Shown piece by piece: positions 1 to 7,663 of a stretch of 64,000 nucleotides of DNA. Positions within the stretch are counted from its first letter, which is position 1. Each line of letters begins with the position of its first letter. The stretch spans positions 1-64,000 of the forward strand of contig CAUJSJ030000058.1 of assembly GCA_963422775.4 (NCBI GenBank), in the 5' to 3' direction. The notes under the pieces are model-generated. The model saw only the letters and a list, made by a program, of their open reading frames with translations. It did not search any database and was not told the origin of the DNA. Origin of the DNA: Pelomonas sp963422775 (GTDB lineage: Bacteria; Pseudomonadota; Gammaproteobacteria; Burkholderiales; Burkholderiaceae_C). A program made the position numbers and the translations under genes.

Positions 1-544
1 AGTCGATGTCGCTGCCTTCGGGGGCGCGCTTCATGCCGCTGAACATCGCGCCTGCGAGGTTCTCGCGGTGCCGCCAGCTCGTCATGACGACGCCGCCGAG
101 ATGCCCGCCGACAAGGGCTGCGATGAGCCAGCCGAGGGCCGAGTGCAGCGCCTCCAGCCAGGCATAACCCCACAGCCACTCGGTCGTGTAGAGCCAGCCG
201 GTGATGCTGAGCGCGGCCGCGGCCAGCCACAGCGTCAGCGCCATCCAGCCGCCGAGCGGGTTATGGCCGATGTAGCGTGGCTCATGGCCCTCACGCACCG
301 CGCGGGCGTAGGCGAGCACCGCACGCGGCCCGCGCACGAACTGCGCGAGGCGCGCATGCCGGCTGCCGACCAAGCCCCAGACGAGGCGCAGCGCGACGGC
401 CGCGAGGGCGGCGTAGCCGGCGGTGTGATGCACCGCGTCGAAATCGGTGGGCGACCAGTGGCCGCTGATCCACGCGGTCGCGACGGCGCCGGCCAGCGTC
501 CAGTGCAGCAGCCGGACGAGCCCGTCCCAGACGCGGATGCGCAT
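1..544 (-). CDS. Cytochrome b561-type membrane cytochrome (3' end outside window)
   Basis: Di-haem membrane cytochrome b of the b561/Ni-Fe-hydrogenase cytochrome b type, which passes electrons between the quinone pool and a periplasmic or membrane partner. 181 codons are visible from the ATG; the stop lies outside the window. Candidate haem-ligand histidines sit in hydrophobic helices: RLLHW near residue 14, AVHHTAGY near 40, ALHSALGW near 135 and GGHLGG near 149. The protein runs as alternating hydrophobic helices and charged loops, as expected for four TM segments. It starts 8 bp after the PepSY gene stop, so the two are almost certainly co-transcribed; PepSY plus cytochrome b561 pairs are common in proteobacteria. 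It is the last visible gene of the iron operon. The physiological partner is not evident. Confidence 0.85.
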   Translation of the reverse strand, partial: MRIRVWDGLVRLLHWTLAGAVATAWISGHWSPTDFDAVHHTAGYAALAAVALRLVWGLVGSRHARLAQFVRGPRAVLAYARAVREGHEPRYIGHNPLGGWMALTLWLAAAALSITGWLYTTEWLWGYAWLEALHSALGWLIAALVGGHLGGVVMTSWRHRENLAGAMFSGMKRAPEGSDID

Positions 545-552
545 GCCTTGAC

Positions 553-840
553 TTACTTCTTCTCGGCGGCCTGCTCGCCTTCGGGGTACACGCGCTCGAA
601 GGTCTTGGGGTTGAAGAAGGCCTCGGCCTTCGCGCCCTTGTCGTCGAAACCGTAGACCTCGTAGCAGCCGTTGTAGTTCTTGACCTGGCGGATCTTCCAG
701 CCTTCGGCTTCGAGCTTGCGCTGCAGTTCCATCTGCGGCTTCTTCTCTTCCTTGGGCACGGCGGGGCAGGAGACGTTGCCGTGGGCGAAGGCGGTGGAGG
801 CCGTGATGGCCAGGGCGATGGTGGCGAGGAGGCGTTTCAT
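553..840 (-). CDS. Small periplasmic PepSY-domain protein
   Basis: 95 aa protein with a clear Sec signal peptide (hydrophobic residues 5-19, probable cleavage after AFA-19). The rest is one small PepSY-type domain: an amphipathic helix containing LQRKLEAEGWKIRQVK, followed by strands with CYEVYGFDDKG and AEAFFNPKTFE. Such domains act as small periplasmic ligand-binding or inhibitory modules and are often encoded beside membrane cytochromes b. Here it lies 8 bp before the cytochrome b561 gene and 12 bp after the FMN oxidase gene in the same direction. A strong purine-rich site (AAAGGA) precedes the ATG. The two cysteines, one near the mature N-terminus and one in NGCYE, could form a disulfide. 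The exact role is unknown. Confidence 0.8.
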   Translation of the reverse strand: MKRLLATIALAITASTAFAHGNVSCPAVPKEEKKPQMELQRKLEAEGWKIRQVKNYNGCYEVYGFDDKGAKAEAFFNPKTFERVYPEGEQAAEKK

Positions 841-852
841 CTTGAAATCCTT

Positions 853-1971
853 TCAGGAGGAGGTGCCAGGCCAGAGCAGTGCCGGGCCGGCGTCGGCGAG
901 GGTCTTGCAGCCCGAGAGCGCCATCGCGATCTCGAGTTCGTCGCGCAGCAGGCGCAGCGCATGGGCCACGCCCAAAGCGCCGCTGGCGGCGAGGGCGTGA
1001 ACGTAGGGACGACCGAGCAGCACGGCGTTGGCGCCCAGGGCCATGGCCTTGAGCACATCGGTGCCGCGGCGGATGCCGCCGTCGACGAGCAGCGGCACGT
1101 CGGGCCCTAGCGCGGCGCGCAGCGGCGGCAGCAGCTCGGTGGTGGGCGGCAGCGTGTCCAGCGCGCGGCCGCCGTGGTTGGAGACGACGAAGCCGGTCAC
1201 GCCGCGGGCCAGGGCCTCGCGCGCGTCGTCGGCATGGGTCACGCCCTTGAGCAGCAGCGGCAGCGGGCTCATCGAGCGCAACCAGTCGATCTCCGCCCAG
1301 GTGGCGGCGCGTGGCATCAGGCCGTCGAAGAGGGCGCTCTGGCCTGGCTGCAGGTTCAGCGGCTTCTTGACGCCTCCGAGGTTGACCGCGCGGATGTGCT
1401 CGGGCAGCTTGAAGCCGGTGCGGCGTTCGCGGTCGCGCGCGCCGTGCACGGGCGCGTCGACGGTCAGCACGAGGGCCCGGAAGCCGGCGGCCTCGATGCG
1501 GTGCAGCAGCGCGCGCATGAAGTCGCGGTCATCGCGCCAGTAGAGCTGGAACCACAGCGGGCCGGCGCTCGGGTCGGCCAGCATGGGCGCCGCGACGGCC
1601 TCCATGGCGATGCTGGCCTGGGCGCTGAGGATGAGGCCGGCCTCCTGCGCCGCGGCGGCGTGGGCGATGGCGAGTTCGCCGTCGGCGTGGAAGAGGCGCT
1701 GGTAGGCGATGGGCGCCAGCAGTATGGGGTGGCGCAGCTCGCGGCCGAGCAGGCTCACGCGGGTGTGGCCGCCGGCCAGGTCGCGCAGCACGCGGGGCTG
1801 CAGGCGGATGGCGTCCCAGGCGTTGCGGTTGGCGCGCAGCGTGATCTCGTCGGCCGCGCCGCCGTTCAGATAGGCCCAGGCGCCGGCATCGACGCGTGCT
1901 TTGGCGAGCGCCTCGAAGTCGGCCAGGTTGGCCAGGCCGTCTGGCAGTTTCTCGATGAGCGGCGCGCTCAC
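853..1971 (-). CDS. FMN-dependent alpha-hydroxy-acid oxidase/dehydrogenase
   Basis: 372 aa enzyme of the glycolate oxidase / lactate dehydrogenase (LldD) family, which oxidises an L-2-hydroxyacid to a 2-oxoacid with FMN. Family signatures are present: the active-site block SNHGGRALD (catalytic His, substrate-binding Arg) and the FMN phosphate-binding stretch LVDGGIRRGTDVLKAMALGA near the C-terminus. YLNGGAADE near the N-terminus matches the family's usual start of the barrel. I chose the GTG at 1971 because it overlaps the TGA of the upstream dioxygenase as GTGA, a junction used many times in this window; a GTG at 1983 would add four residues. Its place inside a TonB/siderophore-receptor operon is unusual. 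The substrate cannot be read from the sequence. Confidence 0.85.
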   Translation of the reverse strand: MSAPLIEKLPDGLANLADFEALAKARVDAGAWAYLNGGAADEITLRANRNAWDAIRLQPRVLRDLAGGHTRVSLLGRELRHPILLAPIAYQRLFHADGELAIAHAAAAQEAGLILSAQASIAMEAVAAPMLADPSAGPLWFQLYWRDDRDFMRALLHRIEAAGFRALVLTVDAPVHGARDRERRTGFKLPEHIRAVNLGGVKKPLNLQPGQSALFDGLMPRAATWAEIDWLRSMSPLPLLLKGVTHADDAREALARGVTGFVVSNHGGRALDTLPPTTELLPPLRAALGPDVPLLVDGGIRRGTDVLKAMALGANAVLLGRPYVHALAASGALGVAHALRLLRDELEIAMALSGCKTLADAGPALLWPGTSS

Positions 1972-2651
1972 GTGTCGGCCCACATCCGCAAGAGGTTGTG
2001 ATACGTGCCGGTCAGTTGCACCAGCTCCGGCGTCTCGCCGAGTTCACCGCGCAGCTTCATCAGGCTCATGTCCATCTCGTAAAGCAGGCGGCGCTGCCCG
2101 TCGGCGCGCACCATGCTCTCTATCCAGAAGAAGCTGGCCAGCCGCTCGCCACGCGTGACGGGCTCGACGCGGTGCACGCTGGTGCCGGGGTAGACAACCA
2201 TGTCGCCGGCCGCGAGCTTGATGCGCTGCTCGCCGTAGGCGTGCTGGATGACGAGTTCGCCGCCGTCGTAGTCGGCCGGCTCGTTCAGGAAGACGGTGCA
2301 GGAGATGTCGGTGCGCACACGCTGCAAGCCGCCGGGTATGTAGCGCACCGCCTGGTCGACGTGACTGCCGTAGGTGTTGTTCGTGCCGGCGTAGCGGTTG
2401 AACAGCGGCGGCAGCACGCGCTTGGGCAGCGTGGCGGAGAAGAAGACGGGGTGCTTCTCCAGCGCCTGCAGCACCAGGGCCTGCAGTTCGCGATGCTGAT
2501 CGCTGCCGGGCAGCAGCTGCTCGTTGTTCTTGACCTGGGCCGCCTGGCGGCCGGCCGTGGCGCGGCCGTCCTGCCAGGGCGCGGCGGCGAGCAGCTCGCG
2601 CGCCTGGCTCAATGCCTGCGGGCCCAGGATGTTGGCGATCTTCAGCAGCAT
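1968..2651 (-). CDS. piuC: PKHD-type Fe(II)/2-oxoglutarate dioxygenase, PiuC-like
   Basis: 227 aa, full length for the PiuC/YbiX family of Fe(II)- and 2-oxoglutarate-dependent hydroxylases. The iron-binding facial triad is visible: HVDQ in YGSHVDQAVRY (His and Asp) and the distal His in TSVHRVEPV, followed by the 2OG-binding Arg in TRGERLASFFW. The N-terminus MLLKIANILG is typical of the family. PiuC genes usually sit directly downstream of a catecholate-type TonB receptor and are iron-regulated, which is the arrangement here: the receptor gene ends 51 bp upstream. The substrate of the family is not settled; a role in siderophore processing or uptake is inferred from context. Confidence 0.92.
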   Translation of the reverse strand: MLLKIANILGPQALSQARELLAAAPWQDGRATAGRQAAQVKNNEQLLPGSDQHRELQALVLQALEKHPVFFSATLPKRVLPPLFNRYAGTNNTYGSHVDQAVRYIPGGLQRVRTDISCTVFLNEPADYDGGELVIQHAYGEQRIKLAAGDMVVYPGTSVHRVEPVTRGERLASFFWIESMVRADGQRRLLYEMDMSLMKLRGELGETPELVQLTGTYHNLLRMWADT

Positions 2652-2702
2652 GGCAGGGGGTCCAGTCGGCAGGAGGCCCGGGATGCTAGCCCGGGCCTCG
2701 GG

Positions 2703-4907
2703 TCAGAACTTGTAGGTTCCGGTGAGCGTCACCACGCGGCCCGTGCCGGGCACGTAGAAGGCGGTGTACAGCGCGTCGGCATACCGCTTGTTGGCCACGT
2801 TGCTGACCATCACCTTGAACAGCAGAGGCTCCTGCACCGCGTACTCGGCCATCAGGTCGGCCGTGACGAACTTGGGCGCGTAGAAGCCCGGGTTGCGGTT
2901 GGGCTGCTGGCTGCTGCGGGCGTTCAGGCCGCCACCGACACGCAGTTTGGGCGTGGCCTGGTAGGTCGTCCACAAGGTGCCGGAGTACTGTGGTGTCAGC
3001 GACGGGCGTGCACCCAGGCCTTCGGCGCCCGGCGCAGCCACGTCGATCTTGGAGACGGGCATCCACGTGAAGTTGGCGAAGATTTCCCATTCCGGCGTGA
3101 TGCGGCCGATGACGTCGACGTCGACACCGGCGGCATGGCGCTTGCCCGACAGCGTCACCAGGTTGACCAGCGGGTCAGTGTTGCGCTCGTGCAGCTTGGT
3201 GTTGCGGAAGATGCCCACGCGGGTGCTCAGCTTGCCGTCGGCGGTGTCGTACTTGGCGCCCAGTTCGACGTTGACCGACTGCTCGGGCGGGATGTCCACG
3301 TTGGCCGCGCTCAGCGAGTAGGTGTCGCCCGAGCTGTTGAAGGATGTGGCGCCCATCAGGTGGAAGGACCACTGGCCGCCCGGCTGGTACAGCACGGCAG
3401 CGCGTTTGCTCACTTCCGAGACCTTCATGTGCCACGACGTGATGACCGGCGGCACGGCGGCCGAGTAGGCGTTGTATTTGCCGTCCAGGTTGTCGTAGCG
3501 CAGGCCCGCGAGCACCTTCCAGTCCGGCGCGATCTGGACCAGGTCCTGGATGTAGAGGCCATAGGCCTTGGACCGGTAGTCGTTGTTGGTGCGAAAGGTG
3601 CGCAGGCCTTCATCGATGCTGGCGCCGTCGAAGGGCGTGCCCAGCGTCGTGTTGGGCTTGGCCGGGTTGGCTCCGTTGGAGGCGTAGACCTGCTTCTTTT
3701 CGTTCGCGAAGTCGACGCCGGTCTGCAGCAGGTGCTCAAAACCAAAGCCCTTGAACTTGGCGTTGAGGTCGCTCTGCGCGGTCAGGGTCTGCATGTCCTG
3801 CTTCTTGATCTGCAGGCCGCGCGTGATGACGGTGTTGGGCGTCAGCGTGGCGAGCGAGACGGCCTGGCCGCCAGGCTGAGTCGCGGCGCCGCCAAAGTTC
3901 CACAGCGTTGCACGCTGGTCCCGGGTGTAGTCGGCGGTGCGCACCTTGGTCAGCAGCTCCACGTCCTTGGAGAAGCGGTGCGTGTGGGTCAGCGTCACGT
4001 AGCGGGCTGTGCCCTTGTTGTAGTCGCTGGACAGGCCGTAGTAGGCATCGGGATCGATGGGTACCAGCGTCGACGTGCCGACGGCCGAGGTCGCCGTCGG
4101 GCGGATCCAGCGCACGCCGTAGTTCATGCCGTTGTCGTTCTGCAGTGCGAAGCCTGTCAGGCTGAACTCGTCCTGCTCATCGACGCCCCAGCGCACATTG
4201 CCGGCGATGCCGGCCTTGCTGACCTTGGAGCCGGCGCCGTTGCTGTCGGCCTCGTTCACCATCGTGCCGATACGCACGGCCGCGTTCTCGCCGGTGCGGA
4301 GGTTGAAGTCGCCCACCACGCGCAGCGCGTTGTGGCTGCCGACGGAGACGTTGACCTCGTTCTCGTTGGACAGCAGCGCCTGCTTGTTCACCTGGTTCAC
4401 CGCGCCGCCCGTGGACCCGCGGCCGAACAGCAGCGAGGCCGAGCCGCGCAGCAGTTCCACCTTGTCCATGAAAAAGGTGTCGCGGTCGTAGAAGGCCGGG
4501 TCGCGCATGCCGTCGATGAACACGTCCCCCGTGCTCTGCAGCGAGATGCCGTGGACCTTGATGTCCTCCTCGCCACCCTCGGCCGCCTGGAAGCTGATGC
4601 CGGCCGTGTTCTTCAGCACTTCCTTGACGTTGGTCAGGCCGCGGTCGTCCATCACCTTCTCGGTGATGACGGTGATCGACTGCGGGATGTCGCGGATGTC
4701 CTGCTTGCCCTTGCCGATGCGCGTCTCGGTGGCCTGGTAGCTGTCCTTGCCTTGGGGCTCGGCGCTGGCCTTGAAGCGCACGGTGGGCAACACCGTTTCT
4801 TCCTTGGCTGGGGCGGTCTGGGCCAGGGCGGCCGAGGCGAGGCCGAAGCCGGCGGCCAGTGCACCCAGCGGCAGCAGCGCCGGGGTCGTCTTGTTCTTGC
4901 GGGACAT
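2703..4907 (-). CDS. TonB-dependent siderophore receptor, Fiu/PiuA-like
   Basis: 734 aa outer-membrane receptor for iron-siderophore import powered by TonB-ExbB-ExbD. It has an N-terminal signal peptide (about residues 1-29, ending ALAQ), a TonB-box region around ETVLPTVRF, and a plug domain with IPQSITVITEKVMDDRGL and VELLRGSASLLFGRGSTGGAVN. A long beta-barrel follows, ending LTGTYKF with the terminal Phe needed for barrel assembly. The plug wording and the adjacent PiuC point to the catecholate siderophore branch (Fiu/PiuA/CirA-like). It follows the TonB gene by 97 bp; that gap holds an 18-bp hairpin (4934-4951) without a U-tract. No Fur site is obvious directly upstream, so expression from the TonB-gene promoter is likely. 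Confidence 0.92.
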   Translation of the reverse strand: MSRKNKTTPALLPLGALAAGFGLASAALAQTAPAKEETVLPTVRFKASAEPQGKDSYQATETRIGKGKQDIRDIPQSITVITEKVMDDRGLTNVKEVLKNTAGISFQAAEGGEEDIKVHGISLQSTGDVFIDGMRDPAFYDRDTFFMDKVELLRGSASLLFGRGSTGGAVNQVNKQALLSNENEVNVSVGSHNALRVVGDFNLRTGENAAVRIGTMVNEADSNGAGSKVSKAGIAGNVRWGVDEQDEFSLTGFALQNDNGMNYGVRWIRPTATSAVGTSTLVPIDPDAYYGLSSDYNKGTARYVTLTHTHRFSKDVELLTKVRTADYTRDQRATLWNFGGAATQPGGQAVSLATLTPNTVITRGLQIKKQDMQTLTAQSDLNAKFKGFGFEHLLQTGVDFANEKKQVYASNGANPAKPNTTLGTPFDGASIDEGLRTFRTNNDYRSKAYGLYIQDLVQIAPDWKVLAGLRYDNLDGKYNAYSAAVPPVITSWHMKVSEVSKRAAVLYQPGGQWSFHLMGATSFNSSGDTYSLSAANVDIPPEQSVNVELGAKYDTADGKLSTRVGIFRNTKLHERNTDPLVNLVTLSGKRHAAGVDVDVIGRITPEWEIFANFTWMPVSKIDVAAPGAEGLGARPSLTPQYSGTLWTTYQATPKLRVGGGLNARSSQQPNRNPGFYAPKFVTADLMAEYAVQEPLLFKVMVSNVANKRYADALYTAFYVPGTGRVVTLTGTYKF

Positions 4908-5004
4908 GGATTATTCCGAGGGATCGTGATGAATGGGCATGGCTTTGCCCACGACGGCGCTGGCGCGCCGCCCACGGCATGGCTACTCAGGGGAAAGGGG
5001 CAGG

Positions 5005-5769
5005 TCAGCGGTCGAGTTCGTAGGACATCGGCGTGATGACCTCCCACTCGATGGGTTGACCGTTCTCCGTCTGCGGCGCGAAGCGGGCAGAGCGGATGTC
5101 CTGCAACGCCTGTTCGTCCAGGCGGGCGAAACCGGAAGACTTCGCGAGTGCCACATCGCGCGGCATCCCGTTCACGTCCACGACGACGCGCACGTGCACG
5201 ACACCGGATTCCTTCAGTCGCTTGGACATCAGCGGCACCGTCGAGCGCGGCTCCCTCACGTAGCGCACGGCGCTGGCCGGAATGCGCTTGAGGGAAGGCG
5301 GCGCGGGCGGCGGCACAACCTGGAGGACAGGGGTGGGCGCCGTCTGCACCTGCACCGGCGTGGGCGGCGGTGGCGGAATTGCAGCCACGACCAGGGAGGG
5401 CGCCGGCACGGCCGCAATGGCGATGAGGGGCGGCTCGACCATCGTCAGCACGGGCGCCTTCAGCTCCGGCATCGCGACGGGCGTGCGCGGCTGCGGCTTG
5501 GGGGGCTCGGTGGGCGCGATCAGGCGCACCGCGATCGGCGCGACCTGGGCCACCGTGCGCCGCAGGTCCTGGACGTGGCTCAAGCCCCAGAAGCCCAGCA
5601 GGTGCAGCGTGGCGATGCCGATCAACAGCAGGCGGCGGCTGCGCGGCGGGTTCGACAGCTCGGTGTAGCTCGCCTGGGCCGGCGCCTGCAGCCGCGGCTC
5701 AGCGCGCAGCACCGCGGGCCGCGAAGGCGCGGCAGCCGAGGTGGGAACGACGAAGGCGAGGGGTTTCAC
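5005..5769 (-). CDS. tonB: TonB family energy-transducing protein
   Basis: About 254 aa. It has a single TM anchor (LLLIGIATLHLLGFWGL, roughly residues 45-62), then a long Pro-rich periplasmic spacer (TPVQVQTAPTP and VVPPPAPPS), and a C-terminal TonB domain (SGVVHVRVVVDVNGMPRDV, then ALQDIRSARFAP). It transmits proton-motive force from ExbB/ExbD to outer-membrane receptors. No exbB or exbD lies nearby, so it must borrow an energising complex encoded elsewhere. The start is uncertain: I prefer the GTG at 5769; an in-frame TTG at 5793 would add eight residues. Neither has a clear ribosome site. It heads the operon with the siderophore receptor and lies just downstream of a Fur-like site. Confidence 0.87.
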   Translation of the reverse strand: MKPLAFVVPTSAAAPSRPAVLRAEPRLQAPAQASYTELSNPPRSRRLLLIGIATLHLLGFWGLSHVQDLRRTVAQVAPIAVRLIAPTEPPKPQPRTPVAMPELKAPVLTMVEPPLIAIAAVPAPSLVVAAIPPPPPTPVQVQTAPTPVLQVVPPPAPPSLKRIPASAVRYVREPRSTVPLMSKRLKESGVVHVRVVVDVNGMPRDVALAKSSGFARLDEQALQDIRSARFAPQTENGQPIEWEVITPMSYELDR

Positions 5770-5810
5770 GGCAGGGCAGCTGAACGACGACAACGCAAAA
5801 ATGTTAACAC

Positions 5811-5837
5811 GAATGCGAACGATTCCTATTTGATTCT
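5811..5837 (-). promoter_or_regulatory. Probable Fur operator upstream of the tonB-receptor-piuC operon
   Basis: The AT-rich stretch around TGCGAACGATTCCTATTTG matches the 15-bp Fur core (TGATAATGATTATCA) at about 9 of 15 positions. It resembles Fur sites of GC-rich betaproteobacteria. It lies 42 bp upstream of the chosen GTG of the TonB gene and is the only such stretch near the operon. Iron repression is therefore inferred for the whole minus-strand block. Confidence 0.6.
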
Positions 5838-5897
5838 CACGGCGAGCGACGAGCGCGCGACAACCTGCCGGTGCGGGCGCCCGATATGCTCATGGCC

Positions 5898-6251
5898 ATG
5901 AAGATCCTCATCCGTTGGTTGCTGCTGGCCGGGGCGCTGCTGCTCGTGGCCCATCTCTACCCTGGCGTCATCGTGACGAGCTTCACCTCGGCGCTGATCG
6001 CGGCCCTGGTGCTGGGCCTGCTGAACACGTTGTTGCGGCCCATCCTCGTGCTGCTGACGCTGCCGGTGACGGTGCTGAGCCTGGGGCTCTTCCTCTTCGT
6101 CATCAACGCGCTGATGTTCTGGGCCGCCGCCTCCGTGCTGGACGGCCTGGCCGTGACCGGCTTCTGGGCCGCGCTGATCGGCTCGCTGATCTACAGCCTG
6201 TGCGGCATGGTCATCGACCTCGTGGTCGAGCGGCTGTTCCCTAGCGACTGA
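5898..6251 (+). CDS. Phage holin family (YvlD-like) small membrane protein
   Basis: 117 aa from the ATG at 5898; in-frame ATGs at 5886 and 5892 would add two to four residues. Almost entirely hydrophobic with four predicted TM helices: WLLLAGALLLVAHLYPG, SALIAALVLGLLNTLLRP, LTLPVTVLSLGLFLFVINALMFW and GFWAALIGSLIYSLCGMVIDL. This matches the COG1950/YvlD family, automatically named phage holin family IV; in most genomes it is a chromosomal membrane protein with no phage link, and none is seen here. The function is unknown. The last 11 bp overlap the 3' end of the convergent TetR gene. Confidence 0.8.
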   Translation: MKILIRWLLLAGALLLVAHLYPGVIVTSFTSALIAALVLGLLNTLLRPILVLLTLPVTVLSLGLFLFVINALMFWAAASVLDGLAVTGFWAALIGSLIYSLCGMVIDLVVERLFPSD

Positions 6252-6873
6252 GCATGTCGACGCCGGCGCGGGCCAGGGCGGCCAGCTGCTGGCGCGCATC
6301 GCCGGCGCGGGCACGCAGCGCCATCGAGTGCAACACCGCCGACGCGAGCTGGGCGCGCATCGCCACGTCGGTGCCGGCGGGCAGTACGCCTTCGTCCACC
6401 GCACGCTGAAGCCGCGCCTCGAAGGCGACCGTGAAGCCGCGCAGCGCGTCGCCCAACTGCTGGCGGATGGCCTCGTCGCGCGGCGCCTCTGTGGCGGCCG
6501 TGCCGATCAGCAGGCAGCCGCGGGCGGCAGCGTCGGCCGGGTAGTAGAGCTGCAGCGCCAGTTCGTAGACGCGCAGCAGGCCCTCGCGCAGTGATCGACC
6601 CTCGAAGGCTGCCGCGATGGCTGCGTCGGACTGCTCCGTGTAGAGCTTGAGCGCCTGCAGATACAGGGCGTGCTTGTCGCCGAAGGCGCCGTACAGGCTG
6701 GGCCGGTTCAGGCCGGTGGCGGCGCTGAGGTCGTCCAGCGAGGTCGACGCGTAGCCGCGCTGCCAGAAGGTCAGCGTTGCCTGGGCCAGCGTGGCCTGCG
6801 TGTCGAAGCTGCGCGGCCGGCCGCGGGGCCGCGCGGTGGGCTTTTCGGCTTCGCTTTCAGATTTTTGTACCAC
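6241..6873 (-). CDS. TetR/AcrR family transcriptional regulator
   Basis: 210 aa, GTG start. The N-terminal helix-turn-helix has the usual TetR layout, containing ATLTFWQRGYASTSLDDLS and GLNRPSLYGAFGDKHALYLQ (about residues 28-75). A helical ligand-binding domain follows, of the TetR_C type with AADAARGCLLIGTAATEAP. It is divergent from the glutathione S-transferase gene, with 69 bp between start codons, and that gap contains two perfect short palindromes. The simplest reading is a repressor of the GST gene and of itself that responds to an electrophile or aromatic compound; the ligand is unknown. Confidence 0.9.
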   Translation of the reverse strand: MVQKSESEAEKPTARPRGRPRSFDTQATLAQATLTFWQRGYASTSLDDLSAATGLNRPSLYGAFGDKHALYLQALKLYTEQSDAAIAAAFEGRSLREGLLRVYELALQLYYPADAAARGCLLIGTAATEAPRDEAIRQQLGDALRGFTVAFEARLQRAVDEGVLPAGTDVAMRAQLASAVLHSMALRARAGDARQQLAALARAGVDMLSR

Positions 6874-6878
6874 GATGC

Positions 6879-6925
6879 ATGAAATTCATTGACGGCAGTG
6901 AATTCTATTCAATACAGTACAAAAA
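6879..6925. promoter_or_regulatory. Divergent promoter/operator between the tetR-type gene and GST gene
   Basis: Two short perfect inverted repeats lie here: ATGAA-A-TTCAT at 6879-6889 and TGAAT-TCT-ATTCA at 6899-6911. A wider pair, TTTTTGTAC (6862-6870, inside the regulator's first codons) and GTACAAAAA (6917-6925), flanks them. A GST promoter can be drawn as TTGACG (6889-6894), an 18-bp spacer and TACAGT (6913-6918); the second palindrome then sits inside the spacer, a classic repressor position. Operator function is inferred from this arrangement. Confidence 0.6.
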
Positions 6926-6942
6926 CATTGCCGGAGACCTTG

Positions 6943-7572
6943 ATGGAGCTGTTCTTTTCCCCGATGGCCTGCTCGCTGGCCAGCCGCACCGTGCTCTACG
7001 AAGTGGGCGCCGAAGCCGTCTTTACCCAGGTGGACGGCAAGGCCAAGCGCACGCCGGACGGCCGCGACTATTGGCAGATCAATCCGATGGGCCAGGTGCC
7101 GGCGCTGCGCACGCCCGAAGGCTGGGTGCTGACCGAGAACGCTGCGGTGCTGCAGTACCTGGCCGAGACCTTCCCGGCCGCCGGTCTGCTGCCAGAAGGC
7201 ACCGCTGCGCGCGCCCGCGTGCGCCAGTGGCTGGGCTTCATCGGCACCGAGCTGCACAAGGCCGTCTTCGTGCCGCTGCTGGACCCCAAGGCCAGCGCCG
7301 ACGTGAAGGCGTACTCGATGGAAAAGGCCGCGCTGCGCCTGGACACGCTGCAGGCGCACCTGCAGCGGCACGACCACTTGGGGGGCGGCTACGGCATCGC
7401 CGACATCTACCTCGCCGTCGTGCTGAACTGGGCGCCTTATGCCGGCGTGGACCTCGCGGCCTGGCCAGCGGTCAAGGCCTACCACCGCCGCATCAACCAG
7501 CGCGAGGCAGTGGCGCGTGCGCTGCGCGAGGAGTTCGGGCTCTACCAGGAAGAGCAGCGCCTGCGCGCCTGA
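6943..7572 (+). CDS. Glutathione S-transferase family protein
   Basis: 209 aa from the ATG at 6943; an upstream in-frame ATG would add residues unlike a GST start. The N-terminal thioredoxin-like domain begins MELFFSPMACSLASRTVLYE, with the Ser of CSLA in the beta-class active-site position. It contains NPMGQVPALRTPEGWVLTENAAVLQYLAE, the cis-Pro and glutathione-binding ES/N motif. An all-helical C-terminal domain carries GGYGIADIYLAVVLNW, the conserved N-capping-box region. The family conjugates glutathione to electrophiles or reduces substrates. It is paired head-to-head with the TetR regulator, which probably controls it. Confidence 0.92.
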   Translation: MELFFSPMACSLASRTVLYEVGAEAVFTQVDGKAKRTPDGRDYWQINPMGQVPALRTPEGWVLTENAAVLQYLAETFPAAGLLPEGTAARARVRQWLGFIGTELHKAVFVPLLDPKASADVKAYSMEKAALRLDTLQAHLQRHDHLGGGYGIADIYLAVVLNWAPYAGVDLAAWPAVKAYHRRINQREAVARALREEFGLYQEEQRLRA

Positions 7573-7663
7573 CGCCCTAGAACGGCAGGTCGTGTCGCAG
7601 CCGCCGGGTCATTGACGTCTTTGCAGAAGGGGCTGCTCAAGCCTCGCTCAGCAGGAGATGGCG

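Noticed and set aside
1998..5036. A 1012-codon open frame on the plus strand opposite the siderophore receptor
   Set aside because: It is antisense to clear, family-matching genes, its composition (Arg, Gly, Val, His, Gln rich) is typical of a GC-rich shadow frame, and it has no start context or recognisable domain. Many similar shadows exist in the window.
5898..6251. Prophage remnant suggested by the holin family name
   Set aside because: The family is a chromosomal membrane protein group; no phage gene, integrase or att site is nearby.
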